Shown one piece after another: positions 36,429-46,543 of a stretch of 64,000 nt of DNA. Location of the stretch: positions 18,984 to 82,983 of the forward strand of contig JAKVCY010000009.1 of NCBI GenBank assembly GCA_022448425.1, read 5' to 3'. How positions within the stretch are numbered: position 1 is the first letter of the stretch; every line of letters begins with the position of its first letter. A program made the translations under genes and the position numbers. This stretch comes from Thalassotalea sp. (GTDB lineage Bacteria > Pseudomonadota > Gammaproteobacteria > Enterobacterales > Alteromonadaceae). The notes under the pieces are model-generated. The model ran no database searches. It worked only from the letters and a program-made list of their open reading frames with translations, and was not told the origin of the DNA.

Positions 36429-38288
36429 GTGCAGATAAAAACGAAGTTAATTCTAAATACGATTACATTCATCGTTAGCATGGTTGTGGTACTCGTTCTT
36501 TTGGTTTACTCAGTGAACTCATTACAAACCAACATTCGACTCGCAAGAGAAATAGGCGAAGTTGAATCGAGTATTCTGCAATTGAGACGAAGTGAAAAGG
36601 ATTTTATCGCGCGAAAGGACCTTAAGTATCTCGATAAATATAACGCAACCCACCAAAAGTTATCTACAACACTTACATCGATGACCGAAGACCTTAGTAA
36701 AGCTGGAATGGAGCTTGATGAGGTTAGAAAGCTCAGACAAGTTGTCGAACAATACAAAACATCTTTTAGTCAGCTTGTTGCGTCGCAGCAAGTGATTGGT
36801 CTTAATCCGAAAGATGGCCTTTACGGCGCGTTGCGATCTGCGGTCCACGATGTTGAAACCCTGATTGGCAAAGACGACTACCAATTACTTAGCGGGATGC
36901 TTCAATTGAGACGAAATGAAAAAGATTTCATGTTGCGTCTCGACAATAAATACGTATCGCGCCTCACAAATAATAAAGCGAATCTTGTAGAGCAAGTTAG
37001 CCAAAGCAGTTTTGATGCGGATAAACAGCAAGAGATCATTCGCTTATTGGATGCCTATGAAAGGTCGTTTCTAAATCTAGTTAGTGAGCAAACCACGCTA
37101 GGATTGAGTCATGACGAAGGCTTACAGGGTGAGATGCGTGCTGCTATTCAACAGGTAAATCAATATCTAGCTACTTTGGTTAATGAAAGTAAAGCTGCGG
37201 TAGAAAGTTATTCTAGTTTTGTTTACACACTTGCCATCGCGGTGTTTGCAATTGTTATGATTATTTCTGTTTCATTTGCTGTTTACATCTATCGCAGCAT
37301 TATTAGTTCGATAGAAAAACTGAAATCAACAATGCTTAGCATTTCGAAAACTAATGATCTGACGATAGAAATTGATACTAGTGGCGATGACGAACTAGCA
37401 GAAATGGCCTCGGTGTTTGACGATATGGTAGCTAGTTTTAGAAACATTATTGTAGAAGTAAATCACTCTGTTCATACATTGAATGACGCAACGCAAGTCG
37501 TCGCGCAAAATATTCACACCACAACCATAGGCGTTGAGTCCCAAATACAAGAGACAGACATGGTAGCTACCGCTGTAACTGAGATGGTAGCTACTGTTGA
37601 TGGTATCGCGGAAAACACCAAGGAAGCTGCTCGAAAAGCCGAGGTAACCAATGAAAATGCGCAAAAAGGTAAACAGGGTGTGGACACCACCATAGGACAA
37701 ATTGGTTTACTATCGAATAATCTTATCGACTCAGAGCAAGTGGTGTTTGGACTCGAGAAAGACGGTCAAACCATCGGTTCTGTGCTAGATGTTATTCGGG
37801 GGATTGCTGAGCAAACTAACCTGTTGGCACTTAACGCAGCAATTGAAGCCGCGCGAGCTGGTGAGCAAGGGCGGGGCTTTGCAGTTGTAGCTGATGAAGT
37901 GCGCACCTTGGCTAGCCGCACACAAGATTCAACTCAAGAAATAGAAAGTATTATCTCAGGCTTACAAACTCGAACTCAGCAAATTGTACAGCATATGGCT
38001 GCATGTAGAGACCAAGGAAGTGAAAGTGCTACAACAGCAGATTCTGCGGGCGTTATGCTTGAAGAGATTACTGCGGATGTATCAACCATTATGGAAATGA
38101 ACGCAGCTATAGCCGTCGCGATTCAAGAGCAAAGCCAGGTGGCGCTTGAGGTCAATAAGCACATTGTGTCGATTCGTGATGTTGCTGAACAATCTAGCGG
38201 ACTGATTCAGCAGAATGCGCAAATGAGTGAAGAGTTATCTCAGCAAGCTACAGTGTTGGCTGAGGAAGTTAATCGATTTGTTGTGTAA
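36429..38288 (+). CDS. Methyl-accepting chemotaxis protein with HBM sensor domain
   Basis: 619 residues from a GTG at 36429 ([11 protein letters not shown]), which has a GGGGGG run 6 nt upstream. The frame is open further up but lacks a comparable ribosome-binding site. Membrane helix (about 8-30), helical bimodular (HBM) periplasmic domain with two copies of the QLRRSEKDF / QLRRNEKDF motif, second helix (about 262-285), HAMP, then a signalling hairpin with the conserved tip [20 protein letters not shown] and [15 protein letters not shown] receptors such as McpS sense organic acids. The C-terminus has no CheR-docking pentapeptide. It stands alone. Confidence 0.9.
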   Translation: MQIKTKLILNTITFIVSMVVVLVLLVYSVNSLQTNIRLAREIGEVESSILQLRRSEKDFIARKDLKYLDKYNATHQKLSTTLTSMTEDLSKAGMELDEVRKLRQVVEQYKTSFSQLVASQQVIGLNPKDGLYGALRSAVHDVETLIGKDDYQLLSGMLQLRRNEKDFMLRLDNKYVSRLTNNKANLVEQVSQSSFDADKQQEIIRLLDAYERSFLNLVSEQTTLGLSHDEGLQGEMRAAIQQVNQYLATLVNESKAAVESYSSFVYTLAIAVFAIVMIISVSFAVYIYRSIISSIEKLKSTMLSISKTNDLTIEIDTSGDDELAEMASVFDDMVASFRNIIVEVNHSVHTLNDATQVVAQNIHTTTIGVESQIQETDMVATAVTEMVATVDGIAENTKEAARKAEVTNENAQKGKQGVDTTIGQIGLLSNNLIDSEQVVFGLEKDGQTIGSVLDVIRGIAEQTNLLALNAAIEAARAGEQGRGFAVVADEVRTLASRTQDSTQEIESIISGLQTRTQQIVQHMAACRDQGSESATTADSAGVMLEEITADVSTIMEMNAAIAVAIQEQSQVALEVNKHIVSIRDVAEQSSGLIQQNAQMSEELSQQATVLAEEVNRFVV

Positions 38289-38463
38289 ATAGCCTTTAGC
38301 ACAACAGATCGGTTTTGGTTATTCAGTAGGTATTCGGTGAGCTTTGTAACAAGAACCACCGTAGTACTATTTTTCATTATGGACTGATGTATTAGTGCTT
38401 TGCAGGTATTGAGCTCTCAGTGCTGCGAAGCGATTCAATGCTTTACTAGGAACGAGCAAAACA

Positions 38464-39275
38464 TTGAGTATTGAAGAACTATCCCTGCATATCAAGAAGG
38501 CACATCGATAATGTGCCTTCACATGTCTATATCAAAGACACCAACCGTAAATACATTTATGCAAATAAAAAGACGCTGGCGCTTTTTGGTTGTTCTTTAC
38601 CCGAATTAAAAGGGCAAGGTGATGAACTATTCTTTACAGAGGAAGCGGTAAAAGGTTTAGAGTCTGTTGATAGGTATGTGCTGTCGGGCAATGAATCAAA
38701 TAGGGCGTTTTTTTTGAACACAGTGACGGCACCACTCATGCCTACATAGAGGCAAAAACACTGAGGTTGAGATAAGACGGCAATCGAACCAAGATCCACT
38801 TACACAGATAGCAAATAGGCGATTTCTATTTGAACAACTCAACACTTCTATTGCCAGAGAGCAAAGGAACCATTATTACTCAGCAGTTATTTATTTAGAT
38901 TTAGATAATTTTAAACCAGTTAATGATACATGCGGCCATAGAGTTGGAGATCGTGTATTGGTGGAAGCAGCTCGCCGGCTAGAAGGTTGCACACGTGATT
39001 TCGATACGACCTCGAGAGTGGGGGGAGATGAGTTTGTGCTGCTACTTGATAATGTGGGCTATACGTTAGAAGAGGCCGTCGACTACTCTGAACAAGTTAG
39101 GCAACGAGTCATGGCGGCAATTGCCCAGACGTTTAGTATCGAAGACAAAACCATCAATATCACGTGTTCTTCAGGTATGAAGGTATTTCGAGACGAAAAC
39201 CTGAGCGCGACAGATTTATTGGCGATAGCGGGTCGTGAGATGTATGCCAATAAAACCAAACAAAGCGAAGGCTAA
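38464..39275 (+). pseudogene. PAS-GGDEF diguanylate cyclase remnant with several frameshifts
   Basis: Pieces of one PAS-GGDEF protein lie in order but in different frames. A possible start (TTG, LSIEELSLHIKKAH) is followed, one frame over, by a PAS domain (NVPSHVYIKDTNRKYIYAN, ALFGCSLPELKGQGDELFF). The frame changes again at a run of eight T (38708-38715) into EHSDGTTHAYIEAKTL. After a stop and an apparent internal loss, a complete GGDEF domain follows in a third frame, open from about 38727: RRQSNQDPLTQIANRRFLF, YLDLDNFKPVNDTCGHRVGD, RVGGDEFVLLLD, ending at 39275. The GGDEF signature is intact, so decay is probably recent. No obvious start serves the GGDEF part alone. Confidence 0.8.
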
Positions 39276-39389
39276 TTCAAATAAGGTGGGCGTTTTAAGA
39301 CGCCAAACTGATTGGGTTGGTTAGGCTGGTTAAGTCGATTATACCGACAATGCTGATAGTGTTCTAACGAACTTTCCGTGTTGATTAGT

Positions 39390-39779
39390 TTATAGTTGGA
39401 CTATATCAATCATTGCTTCTCGGCTATGCCCAGAGGCACTGAGAGCGTCTAAGTATTGTTGCCAAAGCATATCTGCTTGTTGATGCAACAAACTTAGCTG
39501 GTCAAGCGAGTAAATGGTGTGATGTTCGTCGTCAAATACAAAGCGATGGCCATGTTTACCCACGCTTTCAATTGATATGAGTTTTACATCTTTTTTGTGA
39601 GCAGGTACCTTTTGAGCGTGCTCTTTTCCTGCTTGGTTAGGTTGAACAGGGAGTGGAATCACACGTAAAAATTCAAAACTAAAGGTCCACGTATCAGTCA
39701 ACTTTTCGTCATTAATGGCAAGGCTTACCCGCAGTTGATTTTGCTGATTATCGAATGTGAACGCTTTAATTTTGAGCAT
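39390..39779 (-). CDS. DUF971-domain protein downstream of hslVU
   Basis: 129 residues. The DUF971 / gamma-butyrobetaine-hydroxylase N-terminal-like fold is suggested by TWTFSFEFLRVIPLP, VKLISIESVGKHGHRFVFDDEHHTIYSLDQLSLL, where the FDD-x-H part matches the family (key segments only). These proteins often bind zinc, but their role is not known. Position directly after hslU (26 nt away) is common in gammaproteobacteria and suggests a shared transcript. Confidence 0.82.
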   Translation of the reverse strand: MLKIKAFTFDNQQNQLRVSLAINDEKLTDTWTFSFEFLRVIPLPVQPNQAGKEHAQKVPAHKKDVKLISIESVGKHGHRFVFDDEHHTIYSLDQLSLLHQQADMLWQQYLDALSASGHSREAMIDIVQL

Positions 39780-39805
39780 AATATATCGTTGAACTTCAAT
39801 AAAAA

Positions 39806-41134
39806 TTAAAGGATAAAGCGACTTAAGTCTTCGTTTTGTACAACGTCGTTAAGTGTATCGCTGACATAGTCAGTGTTGATAACGACTTTGTCACCACTGC
39901 GATCGTTAGCACTAAACGAAATTTCTTCCATTAAGCGCTCCATCATCGTGTGAAGGCGACGTGCACCGATATTTTCAGTTGATTCATTGACCTGCCATGC
40001 AGCAGCTGCAATCGCCTGAATACCATCTTCAGTGAACTCTACATCAACACCTTCTGTTTTCATTAAAGCAATGTATTGTTCCGTTAGAGAAGCATTTGGT
40101 TCAGTCAAGATACGTACAAAGTCTTCAGTGGTTAAAGCTTTTAGCTCAACGCGAATCGGTAAACGACCTTGAAGCTCTGGAATTAAGTCAGAAGGCTTCG
40201 CCATTTGGAATGCACCTGATGCAATAAACAAAATGTGATCAGTTTTCACCATACCATGCTTAGTGCTTACCGTAGAGCCTTCAACTAATGGTAACAAGTC
40301 TCGTTGTACGCCTTCACGTGATACATCTGGACCTGAAGAATCGCCACGTTTACAAATCTTGTCGATTTCATCAACAAAGACAATACCGTTTTGCTCAACC
40401 GCTTCTAATGCTTTAGCTTTGATATCGTCTTGATTAACAATTTTCGCCGCTTCTTCTTCTTGAAGCGCCTTGAACGCATCTTTGATTTTCAGTTTGCGCT
40501 TGTTAGTTTTCTCGCCCGACATGTTTTGGAACATGCTTTGTAGCTGAGAAGTCATGTCTTCCATACCAGGAGGAGCCATGATTTCAACGCCCATTTGCGG
40601 CGCTGCGATATCGATTTCAATTTCTTTATCGTCTAACTTACCTTCTCGTAGCTTCTTGCGGAATACTTGGCGAGTACTTGCGTTATCACTAGTCTCTTCG
40701 TTGCCAAAAGTGTCACGAGGGTTAGGGATAAGCACGTCAAGAATACGTTCTTCAGCGGCTTCTTCTGCTAAGTGCTGAACACGCGCCATTTCCTGCTCTT
40801 TGGTCATCTTGATGGCCATGTCAGTTAGATCGCGAATAATCGTCTCTACTTCTTTACCAACATAACCCACTTCTGTGAATTTAGTCGCTTCCACTTTAAT
40901 GAAAGGTGCATTCGCTAATTTCGCTAAACGGCGTGCTATTTCAGTTTTACCTACACCTGTTGGACCGATCATCAAAATGTTCTTTGGTGTTACTTCAGTG
41001 CGCAGTTCTTCATTTAACTGCATGCGACGCCAGCGGTTACGTAAGGCAATGGCTACAGCACGTTTCGCATCTGCTTGACCAACGATATGGCTATCTAATT
41101 CGTGAACAATTTCACGTGGTGTCATATTCGACAT
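39806..41134 (-). CDS. hslU: ATP-dependent protease ATPase subunit HslU
   Basis: 442 residues, the usual HslU length. Walker [17 protein letters not shown] (about 54-69), the pore motif [11 protein letters not shown], an I-domain in the middle, Walker B VFVDEIDK, and the C-terminal tail LSRFIL that docks into HslV. It unfolds substrates for the HslV peptidase in the cytoplasm. It follows hslV by about 26 nt. Confidence 0.97.
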   Translation of the reverse strand: MSNMTPREIVHELDSHIVGQADAKRAVAIALRNRWRRMQLNEELRTEVTPKNILMIGPTGVGKTEIARRLAKLANAPFIKVEATKFTEVGYVGKEVETIIRDLTDMAIKMTKEQEMARVQHLAEEAAEERILDVLIPNPRDTFGNEETSDNASTRQVFRKKLREGKLDDKEIEIDIAAPQMGVEIMAPPGMEDMTSQLQSMFQNMSGEKTNKRKLKIKDAFKALQEEEAAKIVNQDDIKAKALEAVEQNGIVFVDEIDKICKRGDSSGPDVSREGVQRDLLPLVEGSTVSTKHGMVKTDHILFIASGAFQMAKPSDLIPELQGRLPIRVELKALTTEDFVRILTEPNASLTEQYIALMKTEGVDVEFTEDGIQAIAAAAWQVNESTENIGARRLHTMMERLMEEISFSANDRSGDKVVINTDYVSDTLNDVVQNEDLSRFIL

Positions 41135-41160
41135 AAAAAAATCCTTACTTCTAATCTTGC

Positions 41161-41679
41161 TTAAAGTCCGTCAATGACGTGTTGCTGGTTGGTGAATACA
41201 CAGATATCTCCAGCAATCGTTAACGACTTCTCAACAATTTCGCGAGCAGATAGCTCGGTATTTTCTAATAATGCTAATGCAGCGGCTTGGGCATAGTTAC
41301 CACCGCTACCAATGGCAATTAAATCGTGCTCAGGTTGCACCACATCGCCATTACCTGTGATGATCAGCGATGCTGTTCCGTCAGCAACGACTAACATCGC
41401 TTCTAATTTTCTTAACGCACGATCACTGCGCCAGTCTTTGGCTAATTCAACAGCTGACTTAGTAAGATGGCCCTGATGCATTTCTAATTTGCTTTCAAAG
41501 CGTTCAAATAACGTAAATGCATCCGCAGTACCGCCAGCAAAGCCAGCAAGTACTTTGTCATTGTATAAACGGCGCACTTTACGGGCGTTGCCCTTCATTA
41601 CTGTATTACCAAGTGATACTTGGCCGTCGCCACCGATTGCAACTTTACCGTTGCGTCTTACTGAAACAATTGTAGTCAC
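41161..41679 (-). CDS. hslV: ATP-dependent protease peptidase subunit HslV
   Basis: 172 residues from a GTG at 41679, so the protein starts [13 protein letters not shown] and the catalytic Thr is exposed after removal of Met. The frame is open further upstream, but that part does not match HslV, and GAGGTG lies just before the [26 protein letters not shown] and [18 protein letters not shown] are typical (key segments shown in part). It is a proteasome-like threonine peptidase forming a dodecamer with HslU hexamers. A heat-shock-like promoter lies upstream. Confidence 0.96.
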   Translation of the reverse strand: MTTIVSVRRNGKVAIGGDGQVSLGNTVMKGNARKVRRLYNDKVLAGFAGGTADAFTLFERFESKLEMHQGHLTKSAVELAKDWRSDRALRKLEAMLVVADGTASLIITGNGDVVQPEHDLIAIGSGGNYAQAAALALLENTELSAREIVEKSLTIAGDICVFTNQQHVIDGL

Positions 41680-41744
41680 ACTACACCTCAAACCTTGGGC
41701 TATACCGACATTGAGTGCCCATATAGCATAAACAACTGTAGTAG

Positions 41745-41773
41745 AAAGTGGGTGTTGTTCGATGAAATTCAAG
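41745..41773 (-). promoter_or_regulatory. Candidate sigma-32 (heat-shock) promoter of hslVU
   Basis: On the minus strand CTTGAA (41768-41773) is followed after 15 nt by CCCACTTT (41745-41752), close to the RpoH consensus CTTGAAA / CCCCATNT. It lies about 65 nt before the hslV start. hslVU is heat-shock controlled in E. coli. Confidence 0.5.
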
Positions 41774-41780
41774 GGTAGAG

Positions 41781-41803
41781 GCTCAATTAACTCTTAATTG
41801 AGC
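41781..41803. terminator. Hairpin between ftsN and hslV
   Basis: GCTCAATTAA / TTAATTGAGC form a perfect 10-bp stem with a 3-nt loop downstream of ftsN. There is no T run after it in either direction, so it may be a weak or factor-assisted terminator or an mRNA 3' end stabiliser. Confidence 0.45.
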
Positions 41804-41874
41804 TGAATCTGTAGGGTTAATCAGGCTTATTCGCCTTGATGAAGTCTAATAACTATTCAGGTTAGGTCCTAGTT

Positions 41875-42429
41875 CTAGCGCCACAGCCAGACTTCGCAAG
41901 TCATGATGTTGTTGCTTCGCAGTTTGCGTTTATCGGCATCCGCTTTACGCTTGCGCTCATATGGGCCAAGAATCACCTTATACCAGATACCATTGGTGCC
42001 AGAGCTTTGCTTGACTTGCGCCACTAGACCGGAAAACGCAATTTTCGCTTTCATTGATTCCGCTTGTTGGCGCGTTTTAAACGAGCCACACTGCATTTTG
42101 TATGGGCCCTTATTTTCAACTTCATACTGACCAACTTCAATATCTTGGCCCTCTTTGAGTTTGTCGTAGAAAACCCAATCATCTTCTGGTGGTTCAGGAA
42201 TCTCAGTTGTGTCTTGCGTAGGCTTTGGCTGAGTAACAAATGGCTGCGGTGTGGCAGGTTCGACACCCGTTAAAAACCACAGAAAATAGCCTGCACCTGC
42301 AATGCTCAAAACCGTAAGTAAGCTGATTAGCTTAAATTTTAATGACATTGACTGGGATGCCGGAGCTTGCTGCTTATAAGGGCTCTTTTTCTTATTATTG
42401 GAACGTGAAACGTAATCTTGTGGCGCCAT
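41875..42429 (-). CDS. ftsN: Cell division protein FtsN
   Basis: 184 residues. A short cytoplasmic part with DYVSRSN and a lysine-rich stretch is followed by one membrane helix (about 31-50), a proline-rich linker (PATPQPFVTQPKPTQ, PEPPED) and a C-terminal SPOR domain (about 108-184: YKMQCGSFKTRQQAESMKAK, WYKVILGPYERKRKADADKR, shown by key segments). SPOR binds denuded septal glycan, and FtsN triggers septal synthesis. It lies between priA and hslV as in E. coli, but cytR is missing from the interval. It is shorter than E. coli FtsN (about 319 residues). Confidence 0.9.
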   Translation of the reverse strand: MAPQDYVSRSNNKKKSPYKQQAPASQSMSLKFKLISLLTVLSIAGAGYFLWFLTGVEPATPQPFVTQPKPTQDTTEIPEPPEDDWVFYDKLKEGQDIEVGQYEVENKGPYKMQCGSFKTRQQAESMKAKIAFSGLVAQVKQSSGTNGIWYKVILGPYERKRKADADKRKLRSNNIMTCEVWLWR

Positions 42430-42527
42430 GACTGGATGAAAAACAATAACTCATGGGGTTATTTTACCCGATGTCGATAAAATTAAAAACACCATAATAG
42501 GGAGCAGAGCTACTCACCTCATGGACG

Positions 42528-44738
42528 CTACCAGCTAAAGTCTGCTGGGTCGATATCTACTGTCCAACGCACTTTGTTAGTGAGTTCATGCTGCTGCAAT
42601 AACTGGATGATTTGCCTCATCGCAGTATGTAATTTAGGTCGAGATTCACTTTGTACGATAAGGTGATAGCGATACTTGCCAGCTTTCTTCTCCATTGCAG
42701 CAGGCATAGGTCCTGCTAATTCTACTTCATCGAAAGCGAATTGACTCAAGCTTGATAGGAACTTGGCTGGATAAGAAGGGTAATTTGCCTCTGCGCGAAT
42801 CAGTACCTGATAACCGAATGGCGGTAAATGCGCTAATCGTCTCTCCACTAGTGCTTGTTGAGCAAAATGCTTGTAACCATTATTTACCAAATCTTGAAGC
42901 AACGGATGCTGAGGATATTGAGTTTGGATAAGTACTTTGCCAGGCTTACTAGCACGGCCAGCACGCCCCGAAACTTGAACGAGTAGTTGTGCCATTTGTT
43001 CTGCGGCACGAAAATCGAAGCTAAATAAAGCGCCGTCTACATCGAGAATGACAACCAGCGTGACATCTGGAAAGTGATGTCCTTTTGCCAGCATTTGAGT
43101 ACCAATCAGAATGTCATGTTCTTTATTGGCAATCGCTTGTAATAGTTTAGTTAATTCGCCTTTTCTGCGAGTTGAATCGCGGTCAATGCGCACCACGCTA
43201 TTCTCTGAAAACCACTCACTAAGATGCGTTTCAAGTTGCTCGGTACCTTGTCCTATAGGTGACAATCGCACGCTGCCGCATTGTTCACACTGTTTAATAA
43301 TACGCTTTTGGTTTCCGCAATGGTGACAAACCAACAATTGGTCATGCTGGTGATAGGTGAAAGGCTTATTACAGCGATTACAGTCAGCAACCCAGTTGCA
43401 CTCTTTACAGTTGATGGCTGGTGCAAAGCCACGGCGATTGAGAAATACGAGTACTTGTTCCTTACGAGCAAGTGTTTGGGCTATCGCGTGCTTAACTGTC
43501 CCTGATATACCGTGCTCCATCTGTTGCTGACTGACGTCAACGAGGCTCAGCTTTGCTTGAACACTATTACCAGCTCGCGTCGTGAGTTGATGGTAGTGAT
43601 ATTTTCCTGACAATGCGTTTTGCAGAGACTCTAAACTAGGTGTTGCGCTACCTAAGACAATCGGAATATTCAGCTGTCGTGCACGCAAAATAGCAGCATC
43701 TCTCCCGTGATAACGAAAGCTGTCTTGCTGTTTCAAGGAAGCGTCATGCTCTTCATCAACAATAATTAGCCCCACATCATTGGCTGGAGTAAATATTGCC
43801 GAACGAGTGCCAATAACAATGGCGGCATGGCCCCGATAGGCGGCGCGCCATGTATCGAGACGCTCTTTGTCATTTAAACCTGAGTGGTGCAAATAGATAG
43901 GCACATGGAAGCGTTGCTCAAAGCGGCTCAATGTTTGCGGTGTTAAGCCAATCTCCGGAACGATAACGAGCACTTGCTTATTTTGTTCAAGCACTTGTTC
44001 CATCGCTTGAAGGTATACTTCCGTTTTACCGCTACCAGTAATGCCGTCGACGAGATGGCAGCTGAATTGGTTTTTACTTTGGTTAACGGCTGCAACTACA
44101 AGTGCTTGTTCAGCAGATAACGTTAGTCGCTCGCTTTCGACAAGTGATTTGGCTTGCCATGTAAATGGTTCAGGAATGATCTCTCGTTCCGTAATCAGCC
44201 CCTTGCTATCCAAAGCATTGAGTTGCGCTTTGGTAAAGCCCAGAGTACGTAATTCCGGCCAACTACAGCCATGTGTTTGTCCTTCAGGACCTGCTATCGT
44301 GTCGAATAATGCTTGCTGCTTCTTCGCGGTAGCACTGATTTTTCCGGTTAAGTCGCAGCCTTCCTCAGCAAACCAACGCGTTTGGAAACTTAAATCTGGC
44401 TGCTCGAGTTGTCTCAATAATACTGGCAGAGCTTGCTGACAAATATCGCCAATGGGATGATGATAATATTGGCTTAACGTTTGTAAAAACTTCAGTAGGT
44501 CAGCGGGTAAGTGATATTTATCAGTGACTCTTGAAATGATGGGTTTGAGTTTGCTCTCCTCAATGTCACAACTATCGGCAGTGTTTACGACGATACCTAC
44601 AAGCTGACGCCCGGCAAAAGGTACGAGAACTCGCTCACCAAGGCAAAGGTCCGGAGACTGCATGCTTTCAGGTACTTCGTAGGTAAAGAGTTGTCGCATT
44701 GGAACGGGTAATGCGACTTCGATATAGTTTTGACTCAC
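42528..44738 (-). CDS. priA: Primosomal protein N' (replication restart helicase PriA)
   Basis: 736 residues, usual length. An N-terminal 3'-DNA-end-binding domain is followed by the helicase core: Walker A VDGITGSGKTEVYLQAM (about 229-245), the DEEH box IIVDEEHDASLKQQ, GSATPSLES and a zinc-binding insertion with four Cys pairs (CKECNWVADCNRC, CHHCGNQ, CEQCGS). It has a C-terminal domain with VSGRAGRASKPG before it. It reloads DnaB at stalled forks. It is divergent from rpmE, as in E. coli. Confidence 0.97.
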   Translation of the reverse strand: MSQNYIEVALPVPMRQLFTYEVPESMQSPDLCLGERVLVPFAGRQLVGIVVNTADSCDIEESKLKPIISRVTDKYHLPADLLKFLQTLSQYYHHPIGDICQQALPVLLRQLEQPDLSFQTRWFAEEGCDLTGKISATAKKQQALFDTIAGPEGQTHGCSWPELRTLGFTKAQLNALDSKGLITEREIIPEPFTWQAKSLVESERLTLSAEQALVVAAVNQSKNQFSCHLVDGITGSGKTEVYLQAMEQVLEQNKQVLVIVPEIGLTPQTLSRFEQRFHVPIYLHHSGLNDKERLDTWRAAYRGHAAIVIGTRSAIFTPANDVGLIIVDEEHDASLKQQDSFRYHGRDAAILRARQLNIPIVLGSATPSLESLQNALSGKYHYHQLTTRAGNSVQAKLSLVDVSQQQMEHGISGTVKHAIAQTLARKEQVLVFLNRRGFAPAINCKECNWVADCNRCNKPFTYHQHDQLLVCHHCGNQKRIIKQCEQCGSVRLSPIGQGTEQLETHLSEWFSENSVVRIDRDSTRRKGELTKLLQAIANKEHDILIGTQMLAKGHHFPDVTLVVILDVDGALFSFDFRAAEQMAQLLVQVSGRAGRASKPGKVLIQTQYPQHPLLQDLVNNGYKHFAQQALVERRLAHLPPFGYQVLIRAEANYPSYPAKFLSSLSQFAFDEVELAGPMPAAMEKKAGKYRYHLIVQSESRPKLHTAMRQIIQLLQQHELTNKVRWTVDIDPADFSW

Positions 44739-44912
44739 AATGAAGGAACACTTGTTATTTTAGCGTATTGTGAACTGCGAAATGCCAACTGCCAAGTCAC
44801 AGTACGAATTATTTTTGATGCTCGTAAGTTGCCAGTAACGTAAGTTAAATTGATTAGTTGCATATGAAACTAAAAATTGTTTATTTTTTAGCACTTTTTC
44901 GCTTGTTGAGTA

Positions 44913-44941
44913 TTGCAGTTAAAGGCGTGATCCAATACAAT
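44913..44941 (+). promoter_or_regulatory. Strong sigma-70 promoter of rpmE with GC-rich discriminator
   Basis: TTGCAG (44913-44918), a 17-nt spacer, TACAAT (44936-44941), then GCGCGCCC. A GC-rich discriminator is typical of stable-RNA and ribosomal promoters under stringent control. The 5' leader of about 80 nt might carry a ribosomal-protein control element. Confidence 0.7.
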
Positions 44942-45028
44942 GCGCGCCCACTAAATTGAATTCGTATGGTGCTTAGCAATTAATAGCAATTGACTAAGTG
45001 GCGATACGGCCTAATACAGAGGTTTCCC

Positions 45029-45241
45029 ATGAAAGAAGGTATTCACCCGAATTACGTAGAAATTACTGCAAACTGTTCTTGTGGTAGTGTTATCAAAACA
45101 CGTTCAACTGTAGCTAAAGACCTACACTTAGACGTATGTTCAGAATGTCACCCATTCTACACTGGTAAGCAAAAAGCTGCTGAGACTGGTGGTCGCGTTG
45201 ACAAATTCAACAAGCGTTTCGGTATGCTTGGCAAGAAGTAA
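45029..45241 (+). CDS. rpmE: 50S ribosomal protein L31 (zinc-binding form)
   Basis: 70 residues from the ATG at 45029 ([12 protein letters not shown]), preceded by AGAGG. The frame is open 13 codons further up, but the family start is MKxGIHP. Four cysteines (CSCGS and CSECHPFY) make this the zinc-containing C+ form, which serves as a zinc store when replaced by a C- paralogue under Zur. A strong terminator follows. Confidence 0.97.
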   Translation: MKEGIHPNYVEITANCSCGSVIKTRSTVAKDLHLDVCSECHPFYTGKQKAAETGGRVDKFNKRFGMLGKK

Positions 45242-45270
45242 GCTTTTTTATTCAATAAGTTTCTTGCGAA

Positions 45271-45295
45271 AAAGCGCCTATATGGCGCTTTTTTT
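45271..45295 (+). terminator. Terminator of rpmE
   Basis: AAAGCGCC / GGCGCTTT (45271-45278 with 45284-45291) with a 5-nt loop, followed by a T run. It lies about 30 nt after the stop. Confidence 0.9.
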
Positions 45296-45453
45296 GTGTC
45301 TGAAATATGCTGATTTAGCTCTAATTTATAGTTTTCGATAAAAAATGACATTTCTTTTAAACCCTTTTTAGGCATACTGCATCTAATCTTACAAATTCAT
45401 TACTTTATCGCAGAATACTGTGAATTGTAGCTAGGACGTACGAGAATTTTTCT

Positions 45454-46020
45454 TTGGATAGACATCAAGTTATCGAAGCAAGTGATCGCTTCGCACAAGA
45501 TGAAGAACAACAGCTAATCACGGCGGCACAGTCGGGTGATCAGCAAGCTTTCTTTAAGCTATATCAGATGTACCATAAACGCGTCTATGGTATTTGCTGG
45601 CGTATGCTTGCTGATAAATCTAGTGCTGATGACGTATGTCAGGAAGTATTTGTACAAGTTTGGCAAAAACTTGGCAGCTTTCAAGGCAATAGTAAGTTCA
45701 GCACTTGGTTGCATAGTGTGGCAAGCAACATAGTGTTGAGCCACCTACGAAAACACAAAAATTGGTTACAGCGGGTATTTAGTATCGAGGACCAAACGGT
45801 CGAAGAAGGTAGCGAAGATATGGACGATTTATTGGAGCTTTCTGAGCTTGATAAACACATCATGCGATTACCAGAAAGAGCGCGTTTGGTATTTGTATTG
45901 TTCGCTGTTGAAGGTTATCGCCATGAAGAAATTGGCAAAATGTTGAATATGGCAGTGGGCTCTAGTAAAGCGCAATACCATAGAGCTAAAACCCTGTTAA
46001 AAGAGTGGCTGGAGGAGTAA
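45454..46020 (+). CDS. ECF-type RNA polymerase sigma factor
   Basis: 188 residues with region 2 (AFFKLYQMYHKRVYGICWRML, ADDVCQEVFVQVWQKLGSF, FSTWLHSVASNIVLSHLRK; key segments) and region 4 (LPERARLVFVLFAVEGYRHEEIGKML). The start is TTG with a weak ribosome-binding site; no better start precedes region 2. It is followed within 2 nt by a membrane-anchored protein and then a DUF4097 protein, the layout of envelope-linked sigma / anti-sigma / effector operons. The signal is not evident. Confidence 0.9.
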   Translation: MDRHQVIEASDRFAQDEEQQLITAAQSGDQQAFFKLYQMYHKRVYGICWRMLADKSSADDVCQEVFVQVWQKLGSFQGNSKFSTWLHSVASNIVLSHLRKHKNWLQRVFSIEDQTVEEGSEDMDDLLELSELDKHIMRLPERARLVFVLFAVEGYRHEEIGKMLNMAVGSSKAQYHRAKTLLKEWLEE

Positions 46021-46022
46021 TT

Positions 46023-46535
46023 ATGAGCATTTCAGACAAGCAGCTACAAGCGAAAATTGATGAGCTTCCAAAAGAGCTAGCACCAGAACGAGAGCTATGG
46101 ACGGGTATAGAAAAGGCCATTAACCAAACTTCGGCTAATGAAGTTGAGTCTAGTCAGAAGCAGGGTGCAAAAGTATTTATGCCGACGGCTTGGGCTGCAT
46201 CTTTAGTCGCGGCCGTATTGGTAACTTGGCTATCTCTTAGCCCTTCTGGTGGTATTGATGCGAATCCAGAACCGAGTTTAGTCGCTGCTATTACACAAGA
46301 TTTCTCGCAGCAGAAACAGTTATTACTGACCAGTTTCGGTCAGCCAGATACAGCGCAATTGTCAGAGAGTATGAAAGCTGAGTTAGACAAGCTAGCCAAT
46401 GCCAGAGCGTCAATTGTCGCGGCATTGGAGGACGATGAAAACAATACAGATTTATTGAATTTGCTGCAGTGGACTCAGCAACAAGAATTAGAGTTGATTA
46501 AAAGACTCTATAGGCCTCAGTGGCAAACGATTTAG
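46023..46535 (+). CDS. Putative anti-sigma factor, single membrane helix
   Basis: 170 residues from the ATG at 46023, which has GGAGGAG upstream (the open frame begins six codons earlier inside the sigma gene). The N-terminal cytoplasmic part includes IDELPKELAPERELWTGIE. This resembles the ELPxxxxPxRDLWxGI motif seen in proteins encoded after ECF sigma genes. A single membrane helix follows (about 48-68: TAWAASLVAAVLVTWLSL) and then a periplasmic helical domain. No zinc anti-sigma (HxxxCxxC) motif is present. Position strongly suggests it restrains the sigma factor. Confidence 0.75.
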   Translation: MSISDKQLQAKIDELPKELAPERELWTGIEKAINQTSANEVESSQKQGAKVFMPTAWAASLVAAVLVTWLSLSPSGGIDANPEPSLVAAITQDFSQQKQLLLTSFGQPDTAQLSESMKAELDKLANARASIVAALEDDENNTDLLNLLQWTQQQELELIKRLYRPQWQTI

Positions 46536-46543
46536 AGGGTGTT

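Noticed and set aside
41680..41772. Extended N-terminus of hslV
   Set aside because: It would bury the catalytic threonine, which must follow the initiator Met; the GTG at 41679 has a good ribosome-binding site.
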